Assembly (NCBI GenBank): GCA_035541475.1
Contig: DATKND010000047.1
Location: forward strand, 12,026-76,025
From: DASUFZ01 sp035541475
GTDB lineage: Bacteria > Myxococcota_A > UBA9160 > SMWR01
DNA: 64,000 bases
Reading direction: 5' to 3'
In this document: piece by piece, positions 44,972-52,991 of the stretch
Layout: each line of letters opens with the position of its first letter
Numbering within the stretch: the first letter of the stretch is position 1
Translations under genes and position numbers: made by a program
The notes under the pieces: model-generated
The model's database searches: none
The model's input: only the letters and a program-made list of their open reading frames with translations
Told to the model about the DNA's origin: nothing

Positions 44972-45589
44972 ATGATCGCCGCACCACACCCGCTGGCGAA
45001 GCGCGCTCTCGTCGGGATCCTTGCCGGGGCGCTCGCGGGCTGCAGCCTGCTCCTTCCGACGCGAGCGCCGGCACCCCGACTCTTCACCTTGCAGCCGAGC
45101 TTCACGACCGTGGACGGCGCGGCAGATCCTGCTTCTCGGCGCACGATCGCGATCTCGCCGCCCTCCGCAGGTCCGGGCTTCGAGGGCCCGCGCATGGCCT
45201 ACGTGACGCGCCCCTACGAGATCCAGTACTTCGCGACGCACGAGTGGGTCGAGCCGCCCGCACGCCTCCTCGCGCCGCTCCTCCGCGTCGCCCTGGCGCG
45301 GCGCGGCCGACTCCGCGTGGTGGAGGCGAACGAAGCGGAGCCGCCGGCCCTGCGTCTCGAGACCGAGATCGTTGCGCTCCAGCACGAGTTCACCGTGCGC
45401 CCGAGCCAGGTCCGGTTCGCACTCCGCGCGCGGCTCGACGACGCGAGCGGGCGCTTCGTCGCGGAGACCGAGATCGAGGCCACGGAACAGGCGGACTCGG
45501 AGGATCCCTACGGCGGCGTCGTGGCGGCGAACCGCGCCGTCGGGCGGGTGCTCGAAGAACTCGCCGCGTGGTGCGCGGCCGCCCCCTGA
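44972..45589 (+). CDS. PqiC-like transport auxiliary lipoprotein
   Basis: A 205-residue lipoprotein of the ABC_trans_aux type: lipobox ALAGC near residue 23, then LFTLQP, ISPPSAGPGFEGPRMAYVTRPYEIQYFATHEWVEPPARLLAPLL and ALRLETEIVALQHEF. The YxxPYEIQYFAxHEW stretch is characteristic. It is likely the outer-membrane end of the MCE transporter, completing the four-gene set. It converges with the PEP-CTERM gene across only 12 bases. Confidence 0.88.
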   Translation: MIAAPHPLAKRALVGILAGALAGCSLLLPTRAPAPRLFTLQPSFTTVDGAADPASRRTIAISPPSAGPGFEGPRMAYVTRPYEIQYFATHEWVEPPARLLAPLLRVALARRGRLRVVEANEAEPPALRLETEIVALQHEFTVRPSQVRFALRARLDDASGRFVAETEIEATEQADSEDPYGGVVAANRAVGRVLEELAAWCAAAP

Positions 45590-45601
45590 CGCCGCTAGAG
45601 C

Positions 45602-46984
45602 TCACGAGCTTCGTCGAGCGGACCCAAACAGGAAAGCGTCACACGCGATCACGGGCCCGCGTCGCCGCGCGCACGCCCACAGCATCGCGAGCATCGCACC
45701 GAGACTCGCCACGGACGAAGGCTCGGGCAGATAACGCTGACCCTGGATGTCGTCGGTGTTCCAGACCACGACGAAGTCCCCGTTGCTGGCGACCGCCACG
45801 CTTGGAGCAAACGGGTAGCCTGACGTGTAGCTGTTGATCTGGAACTGCTCGCTCTGAGCAGAGCCGTTCGAGGCGTAGCGCCGGCCCTGGACACTGGTCG
45901 TGAGCTTCCCGAGCGGGGCGCTGTCCCATACCACGACGAAGTCCCCGTTGGCATCCGCCGCCACGGAGGGCCGCTCCTGTGTGTTCGTCGTGTCGGTGTT
46001 GACCTGGAACTGCGCGCCCTGGGCGGAGCCGTCCGAGGTGTAGCGCTGGCCCAGGATGCTGAAGGGGCCAGTGTCCGGCCCGAACGCGACGTCGCCCGTC
46101 CACACCACGACGAAGTCCCCATTGGGAGCGACCGCCACGCTCGGAGCGATCTGGTAGCCCGGCGTGTAGCTGTTGATCTGGAACTGCGTGCCCTGAGCAG
46201 AGCCGCTCGAGGCGTAGCGCTGACCCTGGACGCTGTAGTAGCTCGTGTCCGTCCCGGACGAGCCGCGGCTCTGCCACACCACGACGAAGTCCCCGTTGGG
46301 AGCGACCGCCGCGCTCGGAACAGACTGGTAGCCCGACGTGTAGCTGTTGATCTGGAACTGCGCGCCTTGAGCAGAGCCGTTCGAGGCGTAGCGCTGACCC
46401 TGGATGCTGGCGCCACTCGTGTCCGTCCCGGACGAGCCGAGGCTGGCCCACACCACCACGAAGTCTCCGTTCGAAGCGACCGCCGCGACGGGCTGAGCCT
46501 GAGCACCCGTCGTGTAGGTGTTGACCTGGAACTGCACCCCCTGAGCAGAGCCGTTCGAGGCGTAACGCCGGCCCTGGATGCTCCAAACGCTCGTGTCCGT
46601 CCCGGCCGAGCCGTCGCTCTCCCACACCACGACGAAGTCCCCATTGGGAGCGACCGCCACGCTCGAATTAGCCTGATGGCTCGACGTGCCGCTGTTGATC
46701 TGGAACTGCGCGCCCTGAGCAGAGCCGTTCGAGGCGTAGCGCTGACCCTGGATGCTGGACCCGGAGTACAGGTCGCTGTTCCACACCACCACGAAGTCTC
46801 CGTTCGAAGCCGCCGCCACGCTGGCGCGGTATTGATACCCCGTCGTGTAGGTGTTGATCTGGAACTGCGTGCCCTGGGGCACGGGAGGAGCCTGCGCAGC
46901 GGCCTCGAGCGCGGCGAAGCTCGCGCCCGAGGCCACCGTCCAGAGGCCGAACCACTTCAGCCAGGGATTCCCGCCTCGCGCCAT
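45602..46984 (-). CDS. Seven-repeat secreted protein with PEP-CTERM-like end
   Basis: A 460-residue exported protein. A signal peptide (LWTVASGASFAALEAAAQA) precedes seven repeats of about 58 residues. Each repeat has FQINxYTxGYQ, SVAVAPNGDFVVVW, a variable SxGSSGTDTS and IQGQRYASNGSAQG. The last repeat runs into LPEPSSVASLGAMLAMLWACARRRG, which fits the PEP-CTERM sorting signal (PEP, hydrophobic helix, arginine cluster). Unusually, some 18 residues follow the arginines. The strand-rich repeats with DFVVVW resemble beta-propeller-like or FG-GAP-like units. No exosortase gene is in the window. ATG at 46984 has GAGGAGG upstream. Confidence 0.85.
   Translation of the reverse strand: MARGGNPWLKWFGLWTVASGASFAALEAAAQAPPVPQGTQFQINTYTTGYQYRASVAAASNGDFVVVWNSDLYSGSSIQGQRYASNGSAQGAQFQINSGTSSHQANSSVAVAPNGDFVVVWESDGSAGTDTSVWSIQGRRYASNGSAQGVQFQVNTYTTGAQAQPVAAVASNGDFVVVWASLGSSGTDTSGASIQGQRYASNGSAQGAQFQINSYTSGYQSVPSAAVAPNGDFVVVWQSRGSSGTDTSYYSVQGQRYASSGSAQGTQFQINSYTPGYQIAPSVAVAPNGDFVVVWTGDVAFGPDTGPFSILGQRYTSDGSAQGAQFQVNTDTTNTQERPSVAADANGDFVVVWDSAPLGKLTTSVQGRRYASNGSAQSEQFQINSYTSGYPFAPSVAVASNGDFVVVWNTDDIQGQRYLPEPSSVASLGAMLAMLWACARRRGPVIACDAFLFGSARRSS
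45740..46880 (-). repeat. Seven tandem repeats of about 174 bp within the PEP-CTERM-like gene
   Basis: The repeats are visible in DNA as well as in protein: strings such as GACGAAGTCCCCGTTG and TGGATCTGGAACTGCG-like segments recur at roughly 174-base spacing. Copies 5 and 6 are shorter or more divergent. The near-identity of some copies suggests continuing duplication or gene conversion. Confidence 0.75.
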
Positions 46985-47292
46985 CAGAGGCCTCCTCGCG
47001 AACGCTACGGCTTCGACTAACTACACCGCCGGAGAGCTCGGCCCCGGTGCAGGGTCGGATTGTCGATTCAACTTGCCCGGCGAGTCAAGCACGCTCGGTG
47101 TCTCCGGTTCCGGATCGCGGCTGCGCTCGGACCAACCCGCGCAACCCGCAGCGCTCGCGCTCACGCCGTGTTGCTCCGGCGCATAGCGACCAGGGAGACT
47201 GCTGCGCGGTAAGGAAGGCATCGCCGGTGCCATTGTGGTCGCTATCCGGGTCCGGTTGCGCGGGCCACGGGTGCGGGTCGGAAGGCTCCGGT
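46985..47292. other. Intergenic stretch, no intact gene seen
   Basis: This 308-base gap lies upstream of the PEP-CTERM-like gene and downstream of the LLM oxidoreductase gene. A minus-strand frame reading DPDSDHNGTGDAFL looks like a calcium-binding type-3 repeat, but has no start or companion repeats. I see no clear promoter or terminator. Confidence 0.4.
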
Positions 47293-48354
47293 TCAGCCCT
47301 TCAGCTCGGGCAGCACGCGCGTCGCGAAGAGACGGATGCTCTGCTCCGCGAGCTCGACCGGCATGCCGCCGTAGTGAGCGATCAGAGCGAGGTCGAAGTC
47401 TCCGAGCAGCGCCTTGCGCGCGCGCAGCTTGTCGAGGATCTGCTCGGGCGTCCCCCAGGTCTGGATGCCGCAGTAGATCTTCGCCGAATTCTCGGCGCCG
47501 ATCGCGCGCAGCGCCTGCGCGGCGTCGTTGTAGAGCTCGTAGCCCTTCACGCCCTCGAGGTGGTGACCGAGCAGCTCGTAGTGGTGGATGATCGAGAGGT
47601 AGTAGTTGCTCATGTACTCGAGGGCCAGGCGCTCGGCCTCGGCCGCGTTCTCGTGGCAGAACATCAGGTCGCCGGTCAGCGGGGCCGGCGCCGTGCCCTG
47701 CTGGAGCCTCGACCAGTGCGCGCGATACGCCGCCAGCGTGCCCTGTGCGAACATCTCCCACGGCTGCTGCGAGAAGACCATGAGGCGCGCGCCGAGCCGA
47801 GCCACCGCCTCGACCGACTCGGGCGAGATGCCGACCGCGAAGAGGCGATCGCGGAAGCTCCGCAGCGGGCGCGGCCGCACCTCGGTGCGGACCTGCGGGT
47901 AGTACGGGCCCGCGCCCTCGACGAAGCCCTTCTCGAGCCCGTCGACGATCATGCGCGCGGCCTCGTCGAAGCGGTCGCGCGACGACGCCATCTCGATGCC
48001 GAAGTGGTGGTACTCGACGCGCGCGAGACCGCGGCCGAGGCCCAGCACGGCGCGCCCGCCGGAGAGGTGATCGAGGAAGGCCATCTTCTCGACCACGCGC
48101 AGCGGGTCGTTCCACGGCACGATCACGGCGCCCGTCGCGAGCTTGAGGCGCGTCGTCTTGCCGGCCAGCCAGGAGAGGAACTGCACGTTGTCGGGGCAGG
48201 CCGAGTAGTCGGTGAAGTGGTGCTCGGGCGGCCACAGCGCGTCGTAGCCGAGCGGCTCGGCGAGCAGAGCCAGGCGCATCTGGTCGCGCACCATCTCGGC
48301 GTCGCTGCGGCGCCCCTGGTAGTTCTGGAAGATGAGAAGCAGTCCGATATCCAT
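47293..48354 (-). CDS. LLM-class flavin-dependent oxidoreductase
   Basis: A 353-residue bacterial-luciferase-like monooxygenase or F420/FMN-dependent oxidoreductase. Typical segments: GYDALWPPEHHFTDYSACPD, LKLATGAVIVPWNDPLRVVEKMAFLDHLSGGRAVLGLGRG, and HFGIEMASSRDRFDEAARM. Near the end TWGTPEQILDKL is the family's closing motif. Whether it uses F420 or FMN cannot be decided. It follows the SDR gene after 58 bases in the same direction. The substrate is unknown. Confidence 0.93.
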   Translation of the reverse strand: MDIGLLLIFQNYQGRRSDAEMVRDQMRLALLAEPLGYDALWPPEHHFTDYSACPDNVQFLSWLAGKTTRLKLATGAVIVPWNDPLRVVEKMAFLDHLSGGRAVLGLGRGLARVEYHHFGIEMASSRDRFDEAARMIVDGLEKGFVEGAGPYYPQVRTEVRPRPLRSFRDRLFAVGISPESVEAVARLGARLMVFSQQPWEMFAQGTLAAYRAHWSRLQQGTAPAPLTGDLMFCHENAAEAERLALEYMSNYYLSIIHHYELLGHHLEGVKGYELYNDAAQALRAIGAENSAKIYCGIQTWGTPEQILDKLRARKALLGDFDLALIAHYGGMPVELAEQSIRLFATRVLPELKG

Positions 48355-48379
48355 CTCGGTCGACTCCGCTCGGCTTCGC

Positions 48380-48405
48380 CTCGCTGCGCGCGGAAGCCGC
48401 TTGCT
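48380..48405 (-). repeat. GC-rich intergenic hairpin, copy 2
   Basis: CTCGCTGCGCGC and CTTGCT bracket a short GCGG/CCGC stem, as in the copy at 4032-4063. Here it lies between the SDR stop and the LLM start. The shared ends and shared position after a minus-strand stop suggest a genome-wide intergenic element. Confidence 0.4.
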
Positions 48406-48412
48406 GCTTTCC

Positions 48413-49258
48413 TCAGGTCTCCGTGCCAGGCAGCGAGAGGCGCAGGTCGCCGCCGGCGCGCAGGTCGTCCTGACGCGCGCGCATGGCCGTGTTCCACGGA
48501 TCTCCCGCCGGCGGCAGCACGTAGAAGCGGCCCTCGCGCACCGCCTCGAGCGCGCGCACCGCGATCACATCCGGGTCGATGCCGGTCGCGCAGCCGGCGC
48601 GCAGCGCGCCCTCGACCAGCTCGCGCTCCGGGCTCGCGCCCCCGCTCGCGCCGCCCGGCTGGTTGCGGCGGGACTCGCCGATGCCGGTGCGGATCATCTC
48701 GGGGCAGACGACCGAGACACCGACCGGCGCGCTGCGCGCGCGCAGCTCGAGGTGGAGCGACTCGGCGAGCGCGAGCACCGCATGCTTGCTCATCACGTAG
48801 GGCGCGGCGAAGGGAGTCGCCGTCAGCGCGGCCATCGACGCGGTGATCAGCACGTGGCCCTCGCCCTGCGCGAGCAGGCGCGGCACGAAGGTGCGGAGCC
48901 CGTGCAGCACGCCCCACACGTTGACCGCGAAGACCCACTCGTAGTCCGAGAGCGGCGCCTCGTAGGAGAGCCCGCCCGCGAACACGCCGGCGTTGTTGCA
49001 CACGAGGTGGACCGCGCCGAAGGCGTCCTCGGCGCGCGCGGCAAGCGCCTCGAGCTCGGCGGGCCGCGAGACGTCGGTCACGACCGCCAGCGCTTCCGCG
49101 CCCTGCTTCTCGAGCTCGCGCGCGGCCTCGGACAGCGGCGCGGCCTCGATGTCGGCGAGCACGACGCGCATGCCCGAGGCGGCGCAGCGGCGCGCGAGCG
49201 CGCGCCCGATGCCGCTGGCCGCGCCGGTGACGACGGCCGTGCGATTTCGGAGCTCCAT
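48413..49258 (-). CDS. Short-chain dehydrogenase/reductase
   Basis: A 281-residue classical SDR. Coenzyme motif TGAASGIG near residue 11, DVSRPAE, CNNAGVF near 89, active-site serine in ITASMAAL, and YVMSK as the catalytic Tyr-x3-Lys. The acidic residue at the end of beta-2 (VVLADIEAAPL) favours NAD over NADP. It ends with a short tail (DDLRAGGDLRLSLPGTET). The gene is 43 bases after the DUF1501-like gene and could be on the same transcript as the cytochrome set. Confidence 0.93.
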   Translation of the reverse strand: MELRNRTAVVTGAASGIGRALARRCAASGMRVVLADIEAAPLSEAARELEKQGAEALAVVTDVSRPAELEALAARAEDAFGAVHLVCNNAGVFAGGLSYEAPLSDYEWVFAVNVWGVLHGLRTFVPRLLAQGEGHVLITASMAALTATPFAAPYVMSKHAVLALAESLHLELRARSAPVGVSVVCPEMIRTGIGESRRNQPGGASGGASPERELVEGALRAGCATGIDPDVIAVRALEAVREGRFYVLPPAGDPWNTAMRARQDDLRAGGDLRLSLPGTET

Positions 49259-49301
49259 GACGCGCCTCCTCGAGAGAGAGGCGCATTGTATCAGCGCCGG
49301 C

Positions 49302-50816
49302 CTAGGTGAATCGCGGCAGATTCGCGAAGGCGATCAGCGGATCGAGCTGCGAGCCCGAGCCGAGGCCCTGGCCGGGCAGCACGGTGTTGAAGGTGCCGGT
49401 CTGATTGTGCAGCGCGAGGTAGTTGAGCACGATCGCCTGCGCGAGCAGGTCCACCTCGTCGCTGATGCGCGTCGCCGCGGTCTCCACGTTGCCGGTGGCA
49501 CGGAACCAGCCGACCTGGTTGCCGGCCGGACCGAGCGGCGGGCGGCCGTCCGGGTCGAAGACCAGCATGAACGTGGCGGCCGTCGACGAGTTGTCGCCCG
49601 CCCAGCCGAACTTGCCGCGGCCACCCGTCGAGTTGTCGATCTGGCCGTTGGCCGAGAGCGAGCCGTCGGAGAGCACGTAGATCGCGATCGGCGTGTTGAG
49701 GCGCGCCGCGTACTCGAGCACCGCGCCGATCGACTGGCCCGCGTTGAAGTCGCGGCCCTCGCCGGTGGCGCGCGTGCCGTCGTGGTAGTCGTAGCCGCCG
49801 AGCTCGATCGTCCCGGCGCCCGCGAAGCCGTTCACCACGAGCTTCATGACGGACGCGGTCCCGCGGAACTCGTTCGTCTGCAGCTCCGCGGCCGTGAAGA
49901 GGCTGGTCGGGCTGCCCGTGATGATCGGGTCGGCGAGCGGGTTCAGCGCGTTCGGGTCCCCGAAGGTCTCGACCAGGTGCGTGGTGTCGCGGAAGGCGCA
50001 CTGGATCAGCTGGGAGACCAAGGTGCTCTCGTTCATCAGCGCGACCTTCTGGTCGCTGATGTTCTGCGCGGCCATCATCACGGCAGAGGCGTCCGCCGGG
50101 TTCGGCAGGATCTGGATCAGCTTGCCCGTGTCGACGAGGCCGGTCGCGTCCGACGGTTGGTTGATCTTGGTCGGCCGCACGGTCGGGTCGATCATCGACG
50201 CCGGCGCCGCCGAGTTGCCGCCGGAGTCGGACGCCTGCGTGCCGATCAAGGTCACGAGCTGGCCGTCAGCGCCCGCCTTGTGGATCCCGTACATCGGATT
50301 GTGCGGGTTGTTGCCCGTGTCGTTGTCGGACTTCGCGCAGAAGACCGCGCCGTTGACCTTCGCGCGCGTCGTCGCGCTGCTGCGCGCGCGGATGCCGCGC
50401 AGGATCGCGCTGTCGGCGTGGAAGACGAGGCCGAGCTCGGGGTCCGCATTCGCGGGGTTGCTGACCGGAGTCATCGCGGGCGGGATCCCGAGCAGGCCGT
50501 AGCCGTCCTGTGTCAGCGGGTCGAGCTGGCCGCCCTGCTTGCCGACCATCACGTTCGAGCCCGCCGTGTTGGCGCCGCCGGCGAGGTCGAAGACGATGAA
50601 CGGAATGCGCCCGGTCGGCGTGAAGCCGGCGTCGCATGCGAGCACGTCCGCGCGCGCCTCGGACGAGCGGAAGAACCCGGCGATCGATGGGGCGATCACG
50701 ATGGCGGAGCCGGTGATCAAGCCCTGCGCCAGGAACTGGCGCCGGGTGACCGGACGCGGATGGTCCAGGTGCAGGAACGGCGGGAAGCCGGGCTCGGGGT
50801 TTCTTCGCTTGCTCAT
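49302..50816 (-). CDS. Tat-exported DUF1501-like protein
   Basis: A 504-residue secreted protein. The N-terminus has a twin-arginine signal, TRRQFLAQGLITGSAIVIAP. The mature part begins IPFIVFDLAGGANTAGSNVMVG, includes GGYDYHDGTRATGEGRDF and LSDGSLSANGQIDN, and ends LPRFT. The twin-arginine leader and the alkaline-phosphatase-like core resemble DUF1501 proteins, which in Planctomycetes pair with DUF1549/1553 cytochromes. Residues matching a phosphatase metal site are not certain. It is the last of three co-directional secreted genes, 20 bases after the LamG lipoprotein gene. The function is unknown. Confidence 0.75.
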   Translation of the reverse strand: MSKRRNPEPGFPPFLHLDHPRPVTRRQFLAQGLITGSAIVIAPSIAGFFRSSEARADVLACDAGFTPTGRIPFIVFDLAGGANTAGSNVMVGKQGGQLDPLTQDGYGLLGIPPAMTPVSNPANADPELGLVFHADSAILRGIRARSSATTRAKVNGAVFCAKSDNDTGNNPHNPMYGIHKAGADGQLVTLIGTQASDSGGNSAAPASMIDPTVRPTKINQPSDATGLVDTGKLIQILPNPADASAVMMAAQNISDQKVALMNESTLVSQLIQCAFRDTTHLVETFGDPNALNPLADPIITGSPTSLFTAAELQTNEFRGTASVMKLVVNGFAGAGTIELGGYDYHDGTRATGEGRDFNAGQSIGAVLEYAARLNTPIAIYVLSDGSLSANGQIDNSTGGRGKFGWAGDNSSTAATFMLVFDPDGRPPLGPAGNQVGWFRATGNVETAATRISDEVDLLAQAIVLNYLALHNQTGTFNTVLPGQGLGSGSQLDPLIAFANLPRFT

Positions 50817-50836
50817 GGCGTCCTCGTTTCGCGCTC

Positions 50837-52987
50837 CTAGTGCATCGACACCGCGGCGCTCGCGAGCACCGCCGTGCACTCGCCCTTCACGATCGCCTGC
50901 GTGCGCTCCGCGTCGCAGGGCGTGCCGAGGCACGACGCGACCAGCGTGTCGACGAGGCCCGATAGATCCGCGCGCATGTCGGTGAGCGACGGCTGGACCG
51001 TGAGGCCCGAGCCGACCATGTGGTTGTAGAGCGCGTCCGCGATCTGGTTGCGGTTCACCGTGTTCGGCGTGGCAGCCGCTCCGAACACCGCCACCGGCTC
51101 GGTGGTGAAGGGGAAGCTGCCGAAGAAGGTGGTCCGCAGCGGCGCCGATTCCACCAGGGCGTCGCAGAACTCGAGCGCCAGCTTCGAGATGCCGACCTGC
51201 TGCGACGACACGAACGAGCGCACGTCGAAGGTCGACGGCAGCTGCTGCTCGAGGTCCTGGTAGGCCGCGTCGATCGCCGGCACCAGCGCGCTCACGCCGG
51301 TCACGGACGCCATCGACTCGCGGATGCGCGCGTAGTCGCGGACTCCGTAGGTCGGCCGCGCGGTCGGGTCGAGCTGCACGACCGCCGGCGGCGGAACCGG
51401 CTCGGTGATCACGTTCTGGAAGCCGCCGAGGTCCTCGAAGACGATGTTGAACTCGTCCGTCGCCGGGTCCGGGCCCTTCGGGATCACGGTGCAGCGCTGA
51501 CTCAGCACCGTGCGCGTGTCGGTGATCGGCGTGTCGAGCGTGACGAAGCCCTGACCCGTCGGCGCCAGGGTGCCGTTGACCGCGATGCGCACGTGCGCGA
51601 GCTCGTAGCCGCTCGGCTGCGGCGTGTGGAAGATCGGGTTGCAGAACATGTAGCTGGCGTTGTCGAACTCCGAGACCTGGAACTCGATCGAGCTGCCGGG
51701 CCCCGCCCAGTGGCTCACGTCGAAGTTCATCGAGATCCGCTTGCCGACGCCCGCGTTGAAGTTCTGAACGATCTGCGCGTCGGTCAGCGCGCGATCGTAG
51801 ATCGCGACGAAACGCACCTGGCCCTTCCACTGGCGGTCCTGCGTGATCTCGTTGCCGAGCGCGAAGGTGAAGTTGCGGTCCCAGTTCCAGAGGCGCGGCG
51901 GCGGCGACACCGGGTCGACGTCTTCGGTCCACTTTCCGTCCACGTTGATGCGGCGGCCGCGCAGCGCGTCGTAGGTGATGACGACGTGCTGGAGCCGGTC
52001 CTGTAGGTCCTGGTCGGCGTCGTAGGTGATCAGCGAGGGCGTGCCGTTGCCGCTGACGTCTGGCGACACGCCCCGGTTTCGGAAGTCGTACTGGTACATC
52101 ACCTGGCCGAGCGTGAAGTTTCGCGCGTTGGTGTTGGCCGAGTACGTGATGATGCGCGCGGGCCCCTCGAGCGCGGTGCTCGCGTTCGTGATCCACGCCT
52201 CGACGGTGTACTGGCCGCTGCCGGTCTTCGGATCGGCGATGCGGTCGTAGAGCTTCCGGTTGCCGGACATGCCCTGCACGATGCCCGTGTCGATCTGGAC
52301 GCCCCACGCGGTGAGCCAGGTCACCCCGCCCTGCAGCGCGAGGTCGATCGAAGGCTGCACGCCGCTCGTGTCGAAGGCGACGGCGCCCGCGCCCTCCTTG
52401 AAGTCCCAGCGCGCGATGATGTCCGTGTCGTAGCGCTGCACGCTCGTGTCCTCGGTGCCGTCCGCGAGGCGCAGGCTCGTGCTCGAGAGCGTCTCCCCGA
52501 TGCTGACGCCGCCCTGGCCGAAGTGGATCGCGTCGGCCCACGCCTGCACCGCGGCCTCCAGCATGTTGGCGTCGGTCGTGCAGTCACTCCAGCAGTTGTG
52601 CTGCTCGTCGATCAGCTTGCGCACGATGCGGGAGCTCGGCGGGTCGGCGAGGTTCACCTTGTTCTGGGCGAGGATCTCGGTGTACGCGGTGCCCGACGTC
52701 GGGTTCGCGAACTGCGGCGAGCCCGGGCCGTTCGCGTGGCAGTTGACGCAATACTGGGTCAGAAGCGGATAGAGCGTCGTCTCGAAGGCCTCGCGGCTGC
52801 CCGGGACGTTGGTCGGGTCGAACACCGTGCCGGGTCCGGACGTCGGAGTCGAGTTGCCGGAATCGGCCGCGCCCGAGAAGTCGCCGCAGCCGGCGGCCGC
52901 GAGCGCGAGCCAGGTGGCGCCGAGCGCGCCGGCGAGGCGCGCGGCCCGGGAGGTCGGAGTGCTCGGAAGGCTCTGCGTCCCCATCAC
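50837..52987 (-). CDS. CxxCH lipoprotein with LamG-like domain
   Basis: A 716-residue lipoprotein: lipobox LAAAGC at residues 29-34, then one haem-binding CVNCH (Cys80, Cys83, His84) in LLTQYCVNCHANGPGSPQFA. From about residue 190 to 430 is a laminin-G-like beta sandwich (IIARWDFKEGAG, YTVEAWITN, HVVITYDALRGRRINVDGKW, FVAIYDRALTDAQIVQNFNAG). The last 280 residues are unrelated, with several cysteines (CNPIFHTP, CTVIP, CDALVES, CLGTPCDAERT). It is read four bases after the CxxCH gene upstream. A surface c-type cytochrome fused to a carbohydrate-binding-type domain is the best reading. Confidence 0.82.
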   Translation of the reverse strand: MMGTQSLPSTPTSRAARLAGALGATWLALAAAGCGDFSGAADSGNSTPTSGPGTVFDPTNVPGSREAFETTLYPLLTQYCVNCHANGPGSPQFANPTSGTAYTEILAQNKVNLADPPSSRIVRKLIDEQHNCWSDCTTDANMLEAAVQAWADAIHFGQGGVSIGETLSSTSLRLADGTEDTSVQRYDTDIIARWDFKEGAGAVAFDTSGVQPSIDLALQGGVTWLTAWGVQIDTGIVQGMSGNRKLYDRIADPKTGSGQYTVEAWITNASTALEGPARIITYSANTNARNFTLGQVMYQYDFRNRGVSPDVSGNGTPSLITYDADQDLQDRLQHVVITYDALRGRRINVDGKWTEDVDPVSPPPRLWNWDRNFTFALGNEITQDRQWKGQVRFVAIYDRALTDAQIVQNFNAGVGKRISMNFDVSHWAGPGSSIEFQVSEFDNASYMFCNPIFHTPQPSGYELAHVRIAVNGTLAPTGQGFVTLDTPITDTRTVLSQRCTVIPKGPDPATDEFNIVFEDLGGFQNVITEPVPPPAVVQLDPTARPTYGVRDYARIRESMASVTGVSALVPAIDAAYQDLEQQLPSTFDVRSFVSSQQVGISKLALEFCDALVESAPLRTTFFGSFPFTTEPVAVFGAAATPNTVNRNQIADALYNHMVGSGLTVQPSLTDMRADLSGLVDTLVASCLGTPCDAERTQAIVKGECTAVLASAAVSMH

Positions 52988-52991
52988 GACC

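Noticed and set aside
46985..47292. DPDSDHNGTGDAF stretch like a calcium-binding type-3 repeat
   Set aside because: A single unit without start, signal or further repeats; at most a very old remnant.
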